From the NCBI RefSeq assembly GCF_000739575.1, contig NZ_BBJO01000055.1, positions 1 to 64,000 on the forward strand: a stretch of DNA of 64,000 nucleotides, read 5' to 3'. The stretch is from Halobellus rufus. GTDB taxonomy: Archaea; Halobacteriota; Halobacteria; Halobacteriales; Haloferacaceae. The notes below the pieces were generated by a model. That model had not been told where the DNA came from, did not search any database, and saw only the letters and a program-made list of their open reading frames with translations. The translations under genes and the position numbers were made by a program. Below, piece by piece: positions 53,729 to 63,060 of this stretch; within the stretch, counting starts at the first letter, position 1; every line of letters begins with the position of its first letter.

Positions 53729-56700
53729 ATGAGACTTCGGACCGTGCTGAACGAATACAAGCGCGACCGAGACGGTCGGTTCCCCGGCGAGTTGGCCACG
53801 ACCGACGGCGCGTTCTCCGGGCACGGCGATCGCCTCGTTCACGTCGGGGCGGACGGCTCCCTGCGGGATTACTCGTCTGCGCTCTCGGGGCTGTACGGGA
53901 TCGACCGGTCCCGGTTCGCGATCGAGGCCGACGGCGAGACTCGGTGGTTCGACGACCTCGAACAGGTGCGACAGCACTACTACCGGGAGACGAGCCTCGT
54001 CGAGACCGAGTACAACGCGGGATCGTACACCGTCCACCAGTACGATCTGACGCTCGGGCGGGCCCACGTGACGCACGTCGAGCTCCGCGGCGCGATCCCG
54101 ACCGACGCGCACCTGACCGCGTTTCTCACGCTCGCGCCGGAGGGCCGGGAGACGCAGGTCGGCCGGCTGATCCACGAGGACGGCGGGCCGAACGGGACGC
54201 AGGCCGTCGAGGTGTTCCACCGAGAGGAACACGACTACGTCACCGCCTCGACCGGCCTCGACGACGTCCGCGCGCAGATCCCCGAGCGGTTCGAGGAGAT
54301 GCTCTCGCCGGACGCGTTCGAGCTTCCGCGGGACGCCGTCCTCGAACGCTACGAGGACACCCACCTCAGCGGCGACATCGTCGTCTCAGCGCCGCTGGAA
54401 CGAGAGGACCGAGGCGTCAGGACGACGATCGTCACGCAGCTCTCGGACCACGGAGAGGTCGGCCGCGCGGAGGCGCTCTCGGACCTGCGCCACTGCGCGC
54501 TGGCGCACACGAGCGCAGACGACGTCCGGGAGGCCGCGCGGTCACGAACGGAGGTGTCGGTCCCCGAATCGGCACCCCGCGAGGAGTCGATCCGGTCCGA
54601 TCTCCGGGCGCTGTCGCTCCTGACGGCGCCCTCGGGCGCGCACATCGCGGGACCGGAGTTCGACCCCTTCTACACGCACTCGGGCGGCTACGGGTACACG
54701 TGGTTCCGCGACGAGGCCGAGTGCGCGCGTCACCTGCTGCGCGCGGACGACCGACTCGGGTTGGACGAGAGCGATCGGCTGGCGACGATCGGCTCGTTCT
54801 TCTGCGAGGCGCAACTCGAGGACGGCTCGTGGCCGCACCGCGTCTGGGCGATCGACGGCTCGCTCGCACCCGGCTGGGCGAACGCCCGCGTCGAGGGGTC
54901 GGACAGTCCCGAACACCAGTCCGACCAGACCGCGAGCGTCATCACGTACCTGGCGACGCTCCTGACCGAGCGTCGCTCGGACCTCGATTCGAGCCAGAAG
55001 CGAGCCTTCAGGCGGGCGATCGCCGACGGCGTCGACGCCCTCGACGAGGAACTGGCCGACGACGGACTCCCCGGCCCCTGTCAGAACGCGTGGGAGAACA
55101 TGATCGGTCGCTTCGTCCACACCACGGCGACGTTCCTGCAGGCGTACGCGACGGTCGCGGAAGCGCCGGTCGACAGAGAGCTGTCCGTTCACGCCGCCAC
55201 GCAGGCGCAGGCTCTCGTCGACTCGCTCGACCGCTTCTGGGACGACGAGTACGAGGTGTACGCGCTCCGACTGCAGGAAGGCGGGCTCGACTCCCGGCTG
55301 GATTCCGGATCGTTCGCGCTCGTCGAGGCCTTCGCCGCGTACGACGAGGTCGAACAGCTCGACGGACTCGACCCCGAGGACCTCTCGCGGCTCGAAACCC
55401 ACGTCGAGCGCGCGTTCTCGGACCTCTATCGGGAGTCCGACGACGGCGACGTCGCCGGGCTCGTCCGCTTCGAGGGCGACACGTGGCGGCGCGCCGAGCA
55501 GGACGGCGAGAAGATCTGGTCGGTCGCGACCGCGTGGGGCGCGAACGCCGCCGTCGGACTGGCGTCCCTGCTCGACGCGCACGGCCGACCTGACTCGGCG
55601 GAGTCGATGCTGGAGCGGGCGAGCGACCTGTACGACCTCCTCGGTCGCGACGGCCCGTTCTGTTCCGGCGCGGGCTACCTCGCCGAGCAGGTGTTCGACG
55701 ACGGGACGCCCGACAGCGCCACGCCCCTGGCGTGGTCGCACTCGATGCGGCTCCGACTCACGACCGCACTGGCCGACCACGACGCGTTGCCGGAGCCGAA
55801 ACCCGCGCCGTCGGGCCCCACGGGTCGACCGCGCTGGACGACCGGCGAGAAGTACGGCGTCGGGACGGTCGCCGACCACACCGCCGAAGACCCCTCCCGC
55901 GTCTGGTTCACGCTCACCGAGGGGGCGCTGACGGAGGTCCGGTTCCCACGGGTCGACCTGATGAACCTCCGGACGCTGGATTTCCTCGTCGTCGACGCGG
56001 ACGAGGAAGACACCTACACCGCCCGGACGCACAACGAGACGCGCCGCGACGACGACGCCGACACCATCGACCGGCGCGCGGAGATCGCCGACGAGGATTC
56101 GCTGTTGTTCCGCCACGAGATCGTCGAGACCGGCGACGGGCGGGGACACGAGTGGCGGCTCACGGCCGAGTACGTGACCGATCCCGAACACGACGCGCTG
56201 CTCGTCGAGGTCTCGTTCGACGCGCGCGACGACAACGAGTACGAACTGTACGCCGTCGCCGACACGTCGCTCACGAACACCGGATCGACCGACCGCGGCC
56301 TCAGATTGGGCGGGCCGGCCGGCTACCACCTCGTCGCGCGCGACGCCAGCGCGTACGATCAGGCGAAGGACGTCGAACCGCTGCTCATCGACGAGGACGG
56401 CACCGAGTACAGCGTCGCGGCCGCGATGGCCGCGGCGAACCGGTTCGAGTGGGCGACCGTCGGCGTCGCCGGGTCGGCGTACCTGTCCACGCTGTTCACC
56501 GACGGGGCCGTTCCGACGCCGACGGACAGCGTCGACGACGAGAGCGTCGTTCTCGTCGGACGGATCGGAACCGGAAGCGAGCACCGCGAGCGACTCGCGA
56601 TCGGGTTCGCGGAGGACGCCGACACCGCCGCGGCGCTCGGCGAGGCGGCCGGCGCGCTCAGTCGCGGCTACGAGACGGTCAAGCGCGGCTACGTCGACTC

Positions 56701-58279
56701 GTGGGACGACTTCCTCGCCGACAAGGAACTCCCGGAGAGCGTCGCCGCCGACGAGTCGCTGGCGGCCCAGTACAAGACGTGTCTGATGTGTCTCCGCGCC
56801 GTCGAGGACAAGACGTTCCTCGGGGCGGGGATCGCCTCGCCGTCCGTGCCGTGGGGCGAAGCCGTCACCGCCGAGGAGGCGAAGGGGTACGGCTACAACT
56901 TCGTCTGGTCGCGCGACCTCTATCAGGTGTTCACCGTCTTCGAGGCCGTCGACGACTTGGAGACGGCGCGGCTGGCGCTGGAGTACATCTACCGCTACCA
57001 GCAGGACGACCGCGGGTTCATCCCGCAGAACACCTACCTGAACGGCCGGACCCGCTGGGGCGGCGAACAGATGGACAACATCTCCTTCCCGCAGGTGATG
57101 GCGTGGATGCTCAGAGAGCGCGGCGTCGGCTTCGCGGACGCCGAGTACGACTACGTCAACGTAAAGCGGTCGGCGGACTACGTCGCGCGCAACGGCCCGC
57201 CGACGGCCCAGGAGCGCTGGGAGGAGGAGGCGGGCTACTCCCCGTCGTCGATCGCCGCCGAGATCGCCGGGCTCGCCTGCGCGGCAGACGTCGCGACCGA
57301 GGAGGGCCACGAGGCCGACGCGCTCATCTGGCAGGCGCTCGCCGACGACTGGGCCGACCGCGTCGCCGAGTGGACCGCGACGGAGACGGGCACCGAGCGG
57401 CACACGCACACCCCGTACTACGTCCGGATCACTCACGACGGCGACCCCGACGCCGGCCACCTGCGGACGCTCGCGAACAACGGGCCGACGCTGGACGAGC
57501 GGGAGATCATCGACGCCGGGTTCCTCGAACTCACTCGGCTCGGCATCAAGCCCGCGGACGACGAGGTGATCCGCAACTCGCTCGCCGAGGTCGACGAGAC
57601 GCTCCGCGTCGACACCCCGCACGGGCCCGCCTTCTACCGCTACAACGGCGACGGGTACGGCGAGCGCCAGCGCGACGAGGAAGGCGCGCCGTGGTCGATC
57701 GAGGCCAAGGGCAAGGGCCGGCTGTGGCCGATATTCACCGGTGAACGCGGCGAGTACGAACTGTTCAACGAGACCGACGAGGGGCCGCTCGCGCCGGCGA
57801 ACCTCCTCGAGACGATGGCGGGGTTCGCCAACTCGGGCCGGATGCTCTCCGAGCAGGTCTGGGACCGCGAGCACAGCACCGAGTACAACTGGGCGTTCGG
57901 GGAGGGCACCGGCGCGGCGACGCCGCTGGCGTGGTCGATGGCGCAGTTCGTCCGGCTCGCGCACGGCATCGACGCGGGGCGGCCGGTCGAGACGCCCGAG
58001 GTGCTCCGCGAGCGCTACGTCGAGCGCGAGCGACCCGACGGCCCGCGACTGCAGGTCAGTACGCGGTTTATGGGCGACGAACTCGTCGTCGCCGGACGGA
58101 CCGACGCCGCGGTCGTCGCGGTCAAGACCCCTGCGGAGACGGCGTACGTCACGCCCGAGGAGGGGTCCTTCGAGGCGTCGCTCTCGATCGAGCACGGCGA
58201 GAACCAGATCGTCGTCGCCGCCGCGAGCGACGAGGAGTTGCGGGCGGCCGGGACGACGGTGACGCGCTTTACGCTGTGA
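53729..58279 (+). CDS. Tandem glycoside hydrolase family 15 protein (two glucoamylase modules)
   Basis: 1516 residues from ATG 53729, with TATA-like ATACTTATG about 30 nt upstream. Module 1 (~1-690) is a GH15-like unit with GGYGYTWFRDEAE near residue 319 and NAWENMIGRFVHTTATF, whose WEN glutamate matches the glucoamylase acid. Module 2 (~695-1516) is a complete bacterial-type glucoamylase. Its N-terminal super-beta-sandwich starts at WTTGEKYGVGTVADH, the barrel carries YGYNFVWSRDLYQVF near 1053 and TAQERWEEEAGYSPSSIAAE near 1160, and a C-terminal beta domain follows. GH15 enzymes release glucose from alpha-glucan or oligosaccharide ends. No signal peptide, so it is probably cytoplasmic, acting with the divergent GH13 enzyme. 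Confidence 0.9.
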   Translation: MRLRTVLNEYKRDRDGRFPGELATTDGAFSGHGDRLVHVGADGSLRDYSSALSGLYGIDRSRFAIEADGETRWFDDLEQVRQHYYRETSLVETEYNAGSYTVHQYDLTLGRAHVTHVELRGAIPTDAHLTAFLTLAPEGRETQVGRLIHEDGGPNGTQAVEVFHREEHDYVTASTGLDDVRAQIPERFEEMLSPDAFELPRDAVLERYEDTHLSGDIVVSAPLEREDRGVRTTIVTQLSDHGEVGRAEALSDLRHCALAHTSADDVREAARSRTEVSVPESAPREESIRSDLRALSLLTAPSGAHIAGPEFDPFYTHSGGYGYTWFRDEAECARHLLRADDRLGLDESDRLATIGSFFCEAQLEDGSWPHRVWAIDGSLAPGWANARVEGSDSPEHQSDQTASVITYLATLLTERRSDLDSSQKRAFRRAIADGVDALDEELADDGLPGPCQNAWENMIGRFVHTTATFLQAYATVAEAPVDRELSVHAATQAQALVDSLDRFWDDEYEVYALRLQEGGLDSRLDSGSFALVEAFAAYDEVEQLDGLDPEDLSRLETHVERAFSDLYRESDDGDVAGLVRFEGDTWRRAEQDGEKIWSVATAWGANAAVGLASLLDAHGRPDSAESMLERASDLYDLLGRDGPFCSGAGYLAEQVFDDGTPDSATPLAWSHSMRLRLTTALADHDALPEPKPAPSGPTGRPRWTTGEKYGVGTVADHTAEDPSRVWFTLTEGALTEVRFPRVDLMNLRTLDFLVVDADEEDTYTARTHNETRRDDDADTIDRRAEIADEDSLLFRHEIVETGDGRGHEWRLTAEYVTDPEHDALLVEVSFDARDDNEYELYAVADTSLTNTGSTDRGLRLGGPAGYHLVARDASAYDQAKDVEPLLIDEDGTEYSVAAAMAAANRFEWATVGVAGSAYLSTLFTDGAVPTPTDSVDDESVVLVGRIGTGSEHRERLAIGFAEDADTAAALGEAAGALSRGYETVKRGYVDSWDDFLADKELPESVAADESLAAQYKTCLMCLRAVEDKTFLGAGIASPSVPWGEAVTAEEAKGYGYNFVWSRDLYQVFTVFEAVDDLETARLALEYIYRYQQDDRGFIPQNTYLNGRTRWGGEQMDNISFPQVMAWMLRERGVGFADAEYDYVNVKRSADYVARNGPPTAQERWEEEAGYSPSSIAAEIAGLACAADVATEEGHEADALIWQALADDWADRVAEWTATETGTERHTHTPYYVRITHDGDPDAGHLRTLANNGPTLDEREIIDAGFLELTRLGIKPADDEVIRNSLAEVDETLRVDTPHGPAFYRYNGDGYGERQRDEEGAPWSIEAKGKGRLWPIFTGERGEYELFNETDEGPLAPANLLETMAGFANSGRMLSEQVWDREHSTEYNWAFGEGTGAATPLAWSMAQFVRLAHGIDAGRPVETPEVLRERYVERERPDGPRLQVSTRFMGDELVVAGRTDAAVVAVKTPAETAYVTPEEGSFEASLSIEHGENQIVVAAASDEELRAAGTTVTRFTL

Positions 58280-58344
58280 GCGCCGAACGAGCGTTCTCCT
58301 GATCGGCCGCGGCGCTTTTGCGTCGCTGGGTGCTACGCCCACGT

Positions 58345-58824
58345 ATGGCGACGTACTCGCGATTGACCCGCGTGTCGGCACCGCTCGAGGACGTCTGGGA
58401 GTTTCATTCGGACGTCTCCGGACTGGAGGCGCTGACGCCCGACTGGATGAACCTCCGCGTCGAGTCGGTCACCGGCCCCGACGGCGACCCCGATCCCGAG
58501 GTGCTGGAGGTGGGTTCGGAGATCCAACTGTCGATGCGGCCGCTCGGCGTGGGCCCGCGCCAGCGGTGGACCTCCGTCATCGTCGATAGGGAAGCGGACG
58601 AGGAGCGTGCGAGCTTCCGGGACGAGATGCGCGGCGGGCCGTTCGCGAGGTGGATCCACACGCACACGTTCGTCGCCGACGGCGAGGAGACGATCGTCGA
58701 GGACGCCGTCGAGTACGAGTTACCGGGCGGCGAGATCGGCGGCGCGGCGTCGCCGCTGGCGGTGGTCGGCTTCGAGCCGATGTTCCGTGCGCGGCACCGG
58801 AAGACGAGGGAGTTACTGGAATAA
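58345..58824 (+). CDS. SRPBCC-superfamily protein
   Basis: 159 residues from ATG 58345, with a TATA-like GCTTTTGCG about 28 nt upstream, so probably leaderless. The START/Bet v 1-like fold is indicated by RVSAPLEDVWEFHSDVSGL at the N terminus, RQRWTSVIVDREADEERASF, and the long C-terminal helix FRARHRKTRELLE. These proteins bind hydrophobic ligands, but the ligand here is unknown. It lies 65 bp after the GH15 gene in the same direction, but its own promoter argues against one operon. Confidence 0.85.
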   Translation: MATYSRLTRVSAPLEDVWEFHSDVSGLEALTPDWMNLRVESVTGPDGDPDPEVLEVGSEIQLSMRPLGVGPRQRWTSVIVDREADEERASFRDEMRGGPFARWIHTHTFVADGEETIVEDAVEYELPGGEIGGAASPLAVVGFEPMFRARHRKTRELLE

Positions 58825-59072
58825 CTCCCTCGAGTCGATCGACTGCAATCGCTGGAGAATCTGGCTGACAGTCGGCACCCAACTGGGGTGTTCGCACGGG
58901 AGTCGAGTCTTCCCGTCGGCCCCGTTTCCGGCGTCGACTGTGCCGAACAACCGCGAATCGACGCCGGGCGTTCGTTACGTCACGGGGGTGGTGGCCGCTC
59001 GATCGTATATAACCGTCCGCATCGGACTTCGCTCCGCGGCGATTCGCGACCGTTCTGGGGTACGGGGGCCGC

Positions 59073-59663
59073 TCAGGCCTCGTCGTCGCGGAGGTCATCG
59101 AATACCGCTGCGGCGGTGTCGGGCGTGTCGAAGTCGTGGTAGTGGTCGCCCTTCTCCTTCGTGAGGATGTTCAGCGCCGCGGCGGCCCCGTCACCGGCGG
59201 AGATGACCGCCTGCCACTCCTCCGCGCGGACCATCGCGCCCGTCGCGTACGCGTTCTCGACGCTGGTCTCCATCGTGACGTCGACGTCGACGGTGTCGTC
59301 TTCACGTCGGTCACAGCCGAGCGACTCCGCGAGGTCGCGGTTCGCACCGGTCGCGAGAACGAGGTAGTCCGCCTCGTGGGTGTCCTCTCCCGCGGTGACG
59401 GCGAACCCGTGGTCGGTGGATTCGACGGCCGTGACTTCCGCGTCTCGGTGCAGTTCAGCGCCGAAGTCCTCCGCCTGCTGGCGCGCCGTCTGCACGAACG
59501 CGCTGCCGTCGACAGAGCCGACGCCCGGGTAGTTGAACAGATGCGCCTTGTGCATCCACGTCCCGTCGGTGTCGAAGACGACCGCCTCGAGGCCGTTCTT
59601 CGCCGCGAACAGTGCCGTCGAGAGCCCCGCGGGGCCGCCGCCGACGATCGCTACTCGTGTCAT
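59073..59663 (-). CDS. Small FAD/NAD(P)-dependent oxidoreductase, thioredoxin-reductase-like
   Basis: 196 residues. N-terminal FAD motif GGGPAGLSTALFAAKNGLE and the second motif YLVLATGANRDL. The length allows only a single nucleotide-binding domain, and the thioredoxin reductase redox pair CxxC is missing. The NAD(P) domain that is present in full TrxR is absent, with NAYATGAMVRAEEWQAVISAG giving the third FAD contact. Such half-length flavoproteins are common in haloarchaea, and electron donor and acceptor are unknown. It diverges from the P5C dehydrogenase gene (128 bp apart). The start is ATG 59663. Confidence 0.8.
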   Translation of the reverse strand: MTRVAIVGGGPAGLSTALFAAKNGLEAVVFDTDGTWMHKAHLFNYPGVGSVDGSAFVQTARQQAEDFGAELHRDAEVTAVESTDHGFAVTAGEDTHEADYLVLATGANRDLAESLGCDRREDDTVDVDVTMETSVENAYATGAMVRAEEWQAVISAGDGAAAALNILTKEKGDHYHDFDTPDTAAAVFDDLRDDEA

Positions 59664-59791
59664 CAGTCACCAATACGCATTCTATCCTGTTGAGTGTTCT
59701 TGCCGGAAGTCTGACCGAGACGCGCACGCCCACCAATCGTATCGGAGTGGTAACCAGCTTTATCGAACTGTCGTGCGAGTACTATCTGACG

Positions 59792-61390
59792 ATGGATCAG
59801 GCCCGCTTCGAGAACGAACTCACGGTCGCCACTCACCGGAACGACGGCACGCTGGGGGAGTTTCACGACTCCTTCGAAGACGCGGTTTCGACCGTCGAAG
59901 CCGAGTTGGGCGCGTCGCATCCGATGTGGATCGACGGCGAACCGCACGAGACAGACGAGCAGTACACCGTCACGAACCCGGCCGACCGGGACCGAGAGAT
60001 CGGACAGTTCGCCGCCGGGTCGGCGGCCGACGTCGATCTGGCCGTCGAAGCCGCCGCGGACGCGTTCGACGGCTGGCGGCGTACCGACTGGCGCGACCGC
60101 GTCGAGATATTCCGCGACGCGGCGGGTCGAATGCGAGACCGAAAGTACCGACTCGCCGCGACGCTGACGCTGGAGAACGGGAAGAACCGCTTCGAGGCGA
60201 TGGCCGACGTCGACGAGGCGATCGACTTCCTTCGCTTTTACGCCCGCGAAGTCGAACGCAACGAGGGCTACGCCTTCGACACCGGCGAACCCACGCCCGG
60301 ACAGCACTGTCGGAACGAGCTGCGGCCGTTCGGCGTCTTCGGCGTCGTCGCGCCGTTCAACTTCCCCATCGCCATCTTCACCGGGATGCTCACCGGCGCG
60401 GTCGTCACCGGGAACACGGCGGTCGCGAAGCCCGCGAGCGCGACGTCGCTGGTCGCCCATGAGGTCGTCGAGACCCTGTCCGAGGCGGGCGTCCCCGACG
60501 GCGTCGTGAATCTCGTGACCGGCAGCGGGAGCGACGTCGGGCAACCGTTGATCGAGCACGAGGACGTCGCCGGCGTCGCCTTCACGGGGTCGAGAGCGGT
60601 CGGCCGGGAGATCCGCCGGACGTTCTTCGAGCGGGAGAAGCCCGGTCCGGTGATCGCGGAGCTGGGCGGAAAGAACCCGGTCATCGTGACCGAGAACGCC
60701 GACCTGGAGAAGGCCGTTTCGGGCGTGGCAAACGGCGCGTTCGGGTTCAGCGGCCAGAAGTGCTCCGCGACGTCGCGCGTCTACGTCGCGGAGGCGCTGT
60801 TCGACGAGTTCACCGACCGGTTGGTCGCAGAGACCGAGGAACTCGTGATCGACGATCCGCGATCGGCGGACGCCTTCGTCTCGCCGTTGATAGACGATAG
60901 CGCGCTCGCCAGATACGAGCGGATCTGCGAGACGGCACGGGAGGTGGGAACGGTCCGAACGGGCGGGGAAGTCGTCGCCGACACCGACCTCGCGGACGGG
61001 CGCTTCGTCGAGCCGACGGTCGTGACCGACGTCCCTCACGAGCACGAGATCGCTCGGGAGGAGCACTTCGTCCCGTTCGTGACGGTCCATCCGGTGTCTG
61101 ACTTCGATGAAGCGATCGAGAAGGCCAACGACAGCAGCTACGGGCTGTGCACCGGGCTCTTCTCCGAAGACGAGGACGAGATCGAGGCGTGGTTCGACCG
61201 GATCGAGTCGGGGATGTGCTACGTCAACCGCGAGCAGAGCGCGACGACCGGCGCGCTCGTGCAGGCGCAGCCCTTCGGCGGCTGGAAGGCCTCGGGCACG
61301 ACGAGCAAGTTCGCGGGCGGCTACTGGTACCTGCCGCAGTTTATGCGCGAGCAGAGCCGGACGGTCGTCGGCGACGCCGGCAGGGAGTAG
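59792..61390 (+). CDS. Delta-1-pyrroline-5-carboxylate / L-glutamate gamma-semialdehyde dehydrogenase
   Basis: 532 residues from ATG 59792, with a TATA-like CTTTATCG about 30 nt upstream. Aldehyde dehydrogenase fold: APFNFPIAIFTGMLTG, the NAD(P)-binding VTGSGSDVGQP, catalytic Glu in IAELGGKNPVIV and catalytic Cys in FGFSGQKCSATSRVYV. The C-terminal signature FGGWKASGTTSKFAGGYWYL and the N-terminal domain with VTNPADRDREIGQF fit the RocA/PruA-type enzyme, which oxidises glutamate semialdehyde to glutamate in proline or arginine catabolism. No proline dehydrogenase gene is adjacent. A different ALDH subfamily is possible but less likely. Confidence 0.85.
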   Translation: MDQARFENELTVATHRNDGTLGEFHDSFEDAVSTVEAELGASHPMWIDGEPHETDEQYTVTNPADRDREIGQFAAGSAADVDLAVEAAADAFDGWRRTDWRDRVEIFRDAAGRMRDRKYRLAATLTLENGKNRFEAMADVDEAIDFLRFYAREVERNEGYAFDTGEPTPGQHCRNELRPFGVFGVVAPFNFPIAIFTGMLTGAVVTGNTAVAKPASATSLVAHEVVETLSEAGVPDGVVNLVTGSGSDVGQPLIEHEDVAGVAFTGSRAVGREIRRTFFEREKPGPVIAELGGKNPVIVTENADLEKAVSGVANGAFGFSGQKCSATSRVYVAEALFDEFTDRLVAETEELVIDDPRSADAFVSPLIDDSALARYERICETAREVGTVRTGGEVVADTDLADGRFVEPTVVTDVPHEHEIAREEHFVPFVTVHPVSDFDEAIEKANDSSYGLCTGLFSEDEDEIEAWFDRIESGMCYVNREQSATTGALVQAQPFGGWKASGTTSKFAGGYWYLPQFMREQSRTVVGDAGRE

Positions 61391-61507
61391 TCGTCGTCAG
61401 CGGTCACCCAGTCACCGTCGTCAGTGGCTGCCCAGTCGCCGTCGCCGGTGTAGAGTAGCCGCCGTCGTCGACGTCGATCCAGAGGTTTCCGGCGACGCGC
61501 CGGGCGG

Positions 61508-61816
61508 TCACTGACCGACCGCATCGTCGACCCAGCTCGCGTAGGCGTCGAGGACGTCCGCCTCGTCGAACCGTTCGATGCAGGGGACGTCGTCGGGGTG
61601 CTCGGCCTCGAGTTCGTTCTTCAGTTCCGGATACCGTTCGTCCGTCGTCTTCGCGAAGAGGATCGCCTCGGGGTCGTTTTCGTAGAGGGTGCCTTCCCAG
61701 CGATAGAACGAGTCGCAGTCGACGACGTTCACGCAGGCGGCCAGTTCGTTGTCGACGAGGAACGCGGCGAGGTCGTCCGCGGTGTCTCTCGGTGCGGTGA
61801 TGTAGACGGTGGGCAT
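61508..61816 (-). CDS. cutA: CutA family divalent-ion tolerance protein
   Basis: 102 residues, the normal CutA length. Conserved elements: ITAPRDTADDLAAFLVDNELAA at the N terminus, the cysteine-bearing ACVNVVDCDSFYRWEG core, and the C-terminal VPCIERFDEADVLDAYASWV. CutA forms PII-like trimers; a link to copper tolerance is reported in bacteria but the molecular function is uncertain. The copper theme of the nosL cluster is at the far end of the window and not linked. Its stop overlaps a GTG that opens a 35-codon ORF downstream (61404-61511), of doubtful value. Confidence 0.9.
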   Translation of the reverse strand: MPTVYITAPRDTADDLAAFLVDNELAACVNVVDCDSFYRWEGTLYENDPEAILFAKTTDERYPELKNELEAEHPDDVPCIERFDEADVLDAYASWVDDAVGQ

Positions 61817-61847
61817 CGAGTGGACATCTGGGCGGGAGCCGCTTCAA

Positions 61848-62768
61848 TTATTCAGTCCACTGTCTGTGATACTCTTCTACGGTTTCGATCCGCTCGTGTT
61901 GCGCGTACATCTCCTCTTGGTAGGGGTACTCCTCGATTGCGACTGGCTCGGCGGGTTCCGGTGGGAACGTGTCGAAGCTTCGATTGACTCCGCCGTACGT
62001 GAGGCCGACGACGGTCCCGTCGAGTGTGGCGAGCGGCGATCCGCTGTTCCCACTCATTGACGGCATCTCCGTTTGAATCGCGTTCCCGAACTCCGACGGC
62101 TTCACGTATTCTCCGAGGCCGATAACCCAGTTATTCATCATCGCCGGGTGTCCGACGTGGATGAGTGGTTGCCCCTCCGACAGGGACTCTGAACTACCCC
62201 GCGGCGGCACGTACGGTGCCGTTCCCTCCGTTTTTAACAACGCAATGTCGTCCGCTCTGTCGGTAGTTTGGTCCACGAACGAGAGGTCGAATTTCGTTCC
62301 GTCGAGCAAATAGCCCGACTTATTTGTAGACTTCTCTGTCGCTCCCCCACTGACGACGTGGCGGTTGGTGACGATGTGATGTTCGTCGATAAACCATCCC
62401 GTTCCACCAGACGTTCGACCGTCCTCCATCTCGAAGTGGAACGCGACAACGGCCTCCCGTAGTTTTCTACCCGCTTCGGTTGCTCGGTTCCGCACCTCGG
62501 AACTGTACTGATACTGACCGGACTGCGCTCTCGCTTCGTCGAGTTCGTTCTCAAGCGCTTCGATCCGGTCGTTTTTCGCTTCTATCTCCGCTTCGAGTTC
62601 GTCGATACGTGCCCGTAGTTCACGTTCTGTGCCGTCGGTCGCCGAGGTCGAGGGCGAGGTGTCCGAAGACGGTTCCCCGGCGTCTCCTTGGTTTGAACAT
62701 CCTGCGAGTCCCGCGAGGATCCCGGACGATCCGAGTTTGAGAACGTCTCGCCGCGAACTACCGTCCAT
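61848..62768 (-). CDS. Tat-exported trypsin-like serine protease lipoprotein
   Basis: 306 residues from ATG 62768. Tat leader SSRRDVLKLGSSGILAG and lipobox LAGLAGC with Cys24. Residues ~47-82 are a charged coiled coil (LEAEIEAKNDRIEALENEL). The protease domain has the S1 triad: His137 in VTNRHVVSGG, Asp174 in RADDIALLK and Ser242 in SMSGNSGSPLATL. It belongs to the trypsin-2/DegP-like secreted group. Codons are visibly richer in A and T than in the neighbouring genes, hinting at transfer. TATA-like TCTTAATTG (minus strand, ~62790-62798) is about 27 nt before the start. Substrate unknown. Confidence 0.85.
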   Translation of the reverse strand: MDGSSRRDVLKLGSSGILAGLAGCSNQGDAGEPSSDTSPSTSATDGTERELRARIDELEAEIEAKNDRIEALENELDEARAQSGQYQYSSEVRNRATEAGRKLREAVVAFHFEMEDGRTSGGTGWFIDEHHIVTNRHVVSGGATEKSTNKSGYLLDGTKFDLSFVDQTTDRADDIALLKTEGTAPYVPPRGSSESLSEGQPLIHVGHPAMMNNWVIGLGEYVKPSEFGNAIQTEMPSMSGNSGSPLATLDGTVVGLTYGGVNRSFDTFPPEPAEPVAIEEYPYQEEMYAQHERIETVEEYHRQWTE

Positions 62769-62935
62769 ACTTTCGCCTTGATAAAACACGCAATTAAGAT
62801 TGTTGACGTTCGTTTGTAACGACCACCCGCGCATCGAATAAAACCGCGGGAACTTCCAGTCGCTCGTCCTGCCTTGCATCGTGAAGAGGAGGGAGGACCG
62901 AAACGCTGCCGATCTCGAATCGCTTAGGAAGAAAG

Positions 62936-63052
62936 TCCGCCCTCCCCGAATTGAAACGCGCGAGACTCGCGGTGCTCGTCTCGCTGTCCCCCACTCGCTG
63001 CGCTCGTGGGGACGGGGGACAAGCCGTCTACGATCGGCTACGAATCGGCTTG
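62936..63052 (-). pseudogene. Broken partial copy of tRNA-Tyr
   Basis: Two segments match the intact tRNA-Tyr at 63061-63134. First, 62936-62955 is identical to its 3' end (acceptor, T stem and T loop; the plus-strand sequence TCCGCCCTCCCCGAATTGAA occurs at both sites). Second, 63013-63026 is identical to the T-stem 5' arm/variable region (CGGGGGACAAGCCG), with a degraded anticodon arm following (TCTACGATCGGCT). They are separated by 57 bp in the T-loop position. The insert contains a hairpin-like CCCCCACTCGCTGCGCTCGTG. The D arm and 5' acceptor strand are missing, so this copy cannot be functional. Confidence 0.7.
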
Positions 63053-63060
63053 AAAACCAG

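Noticed and set aside
54542..58381. Very long antisense ORF (1279 codons) opposite the tandem GH15 gene
   Set aside because: It is a high-GC frame shadow: Arg-, Val- and Leu-rich with no domain motif, while the plus strand encodes clear GH15 signatures over the whole length.
62956..63012. 57-bp insert in the broken tRNA copy read as a tRNA intron
   Set aside because: It lies in the T loop, the copy lacks D arm and 5' acceptor strand, and there is no bulge-helix-bulge structure, so it is not a functional interrupted tRNA.
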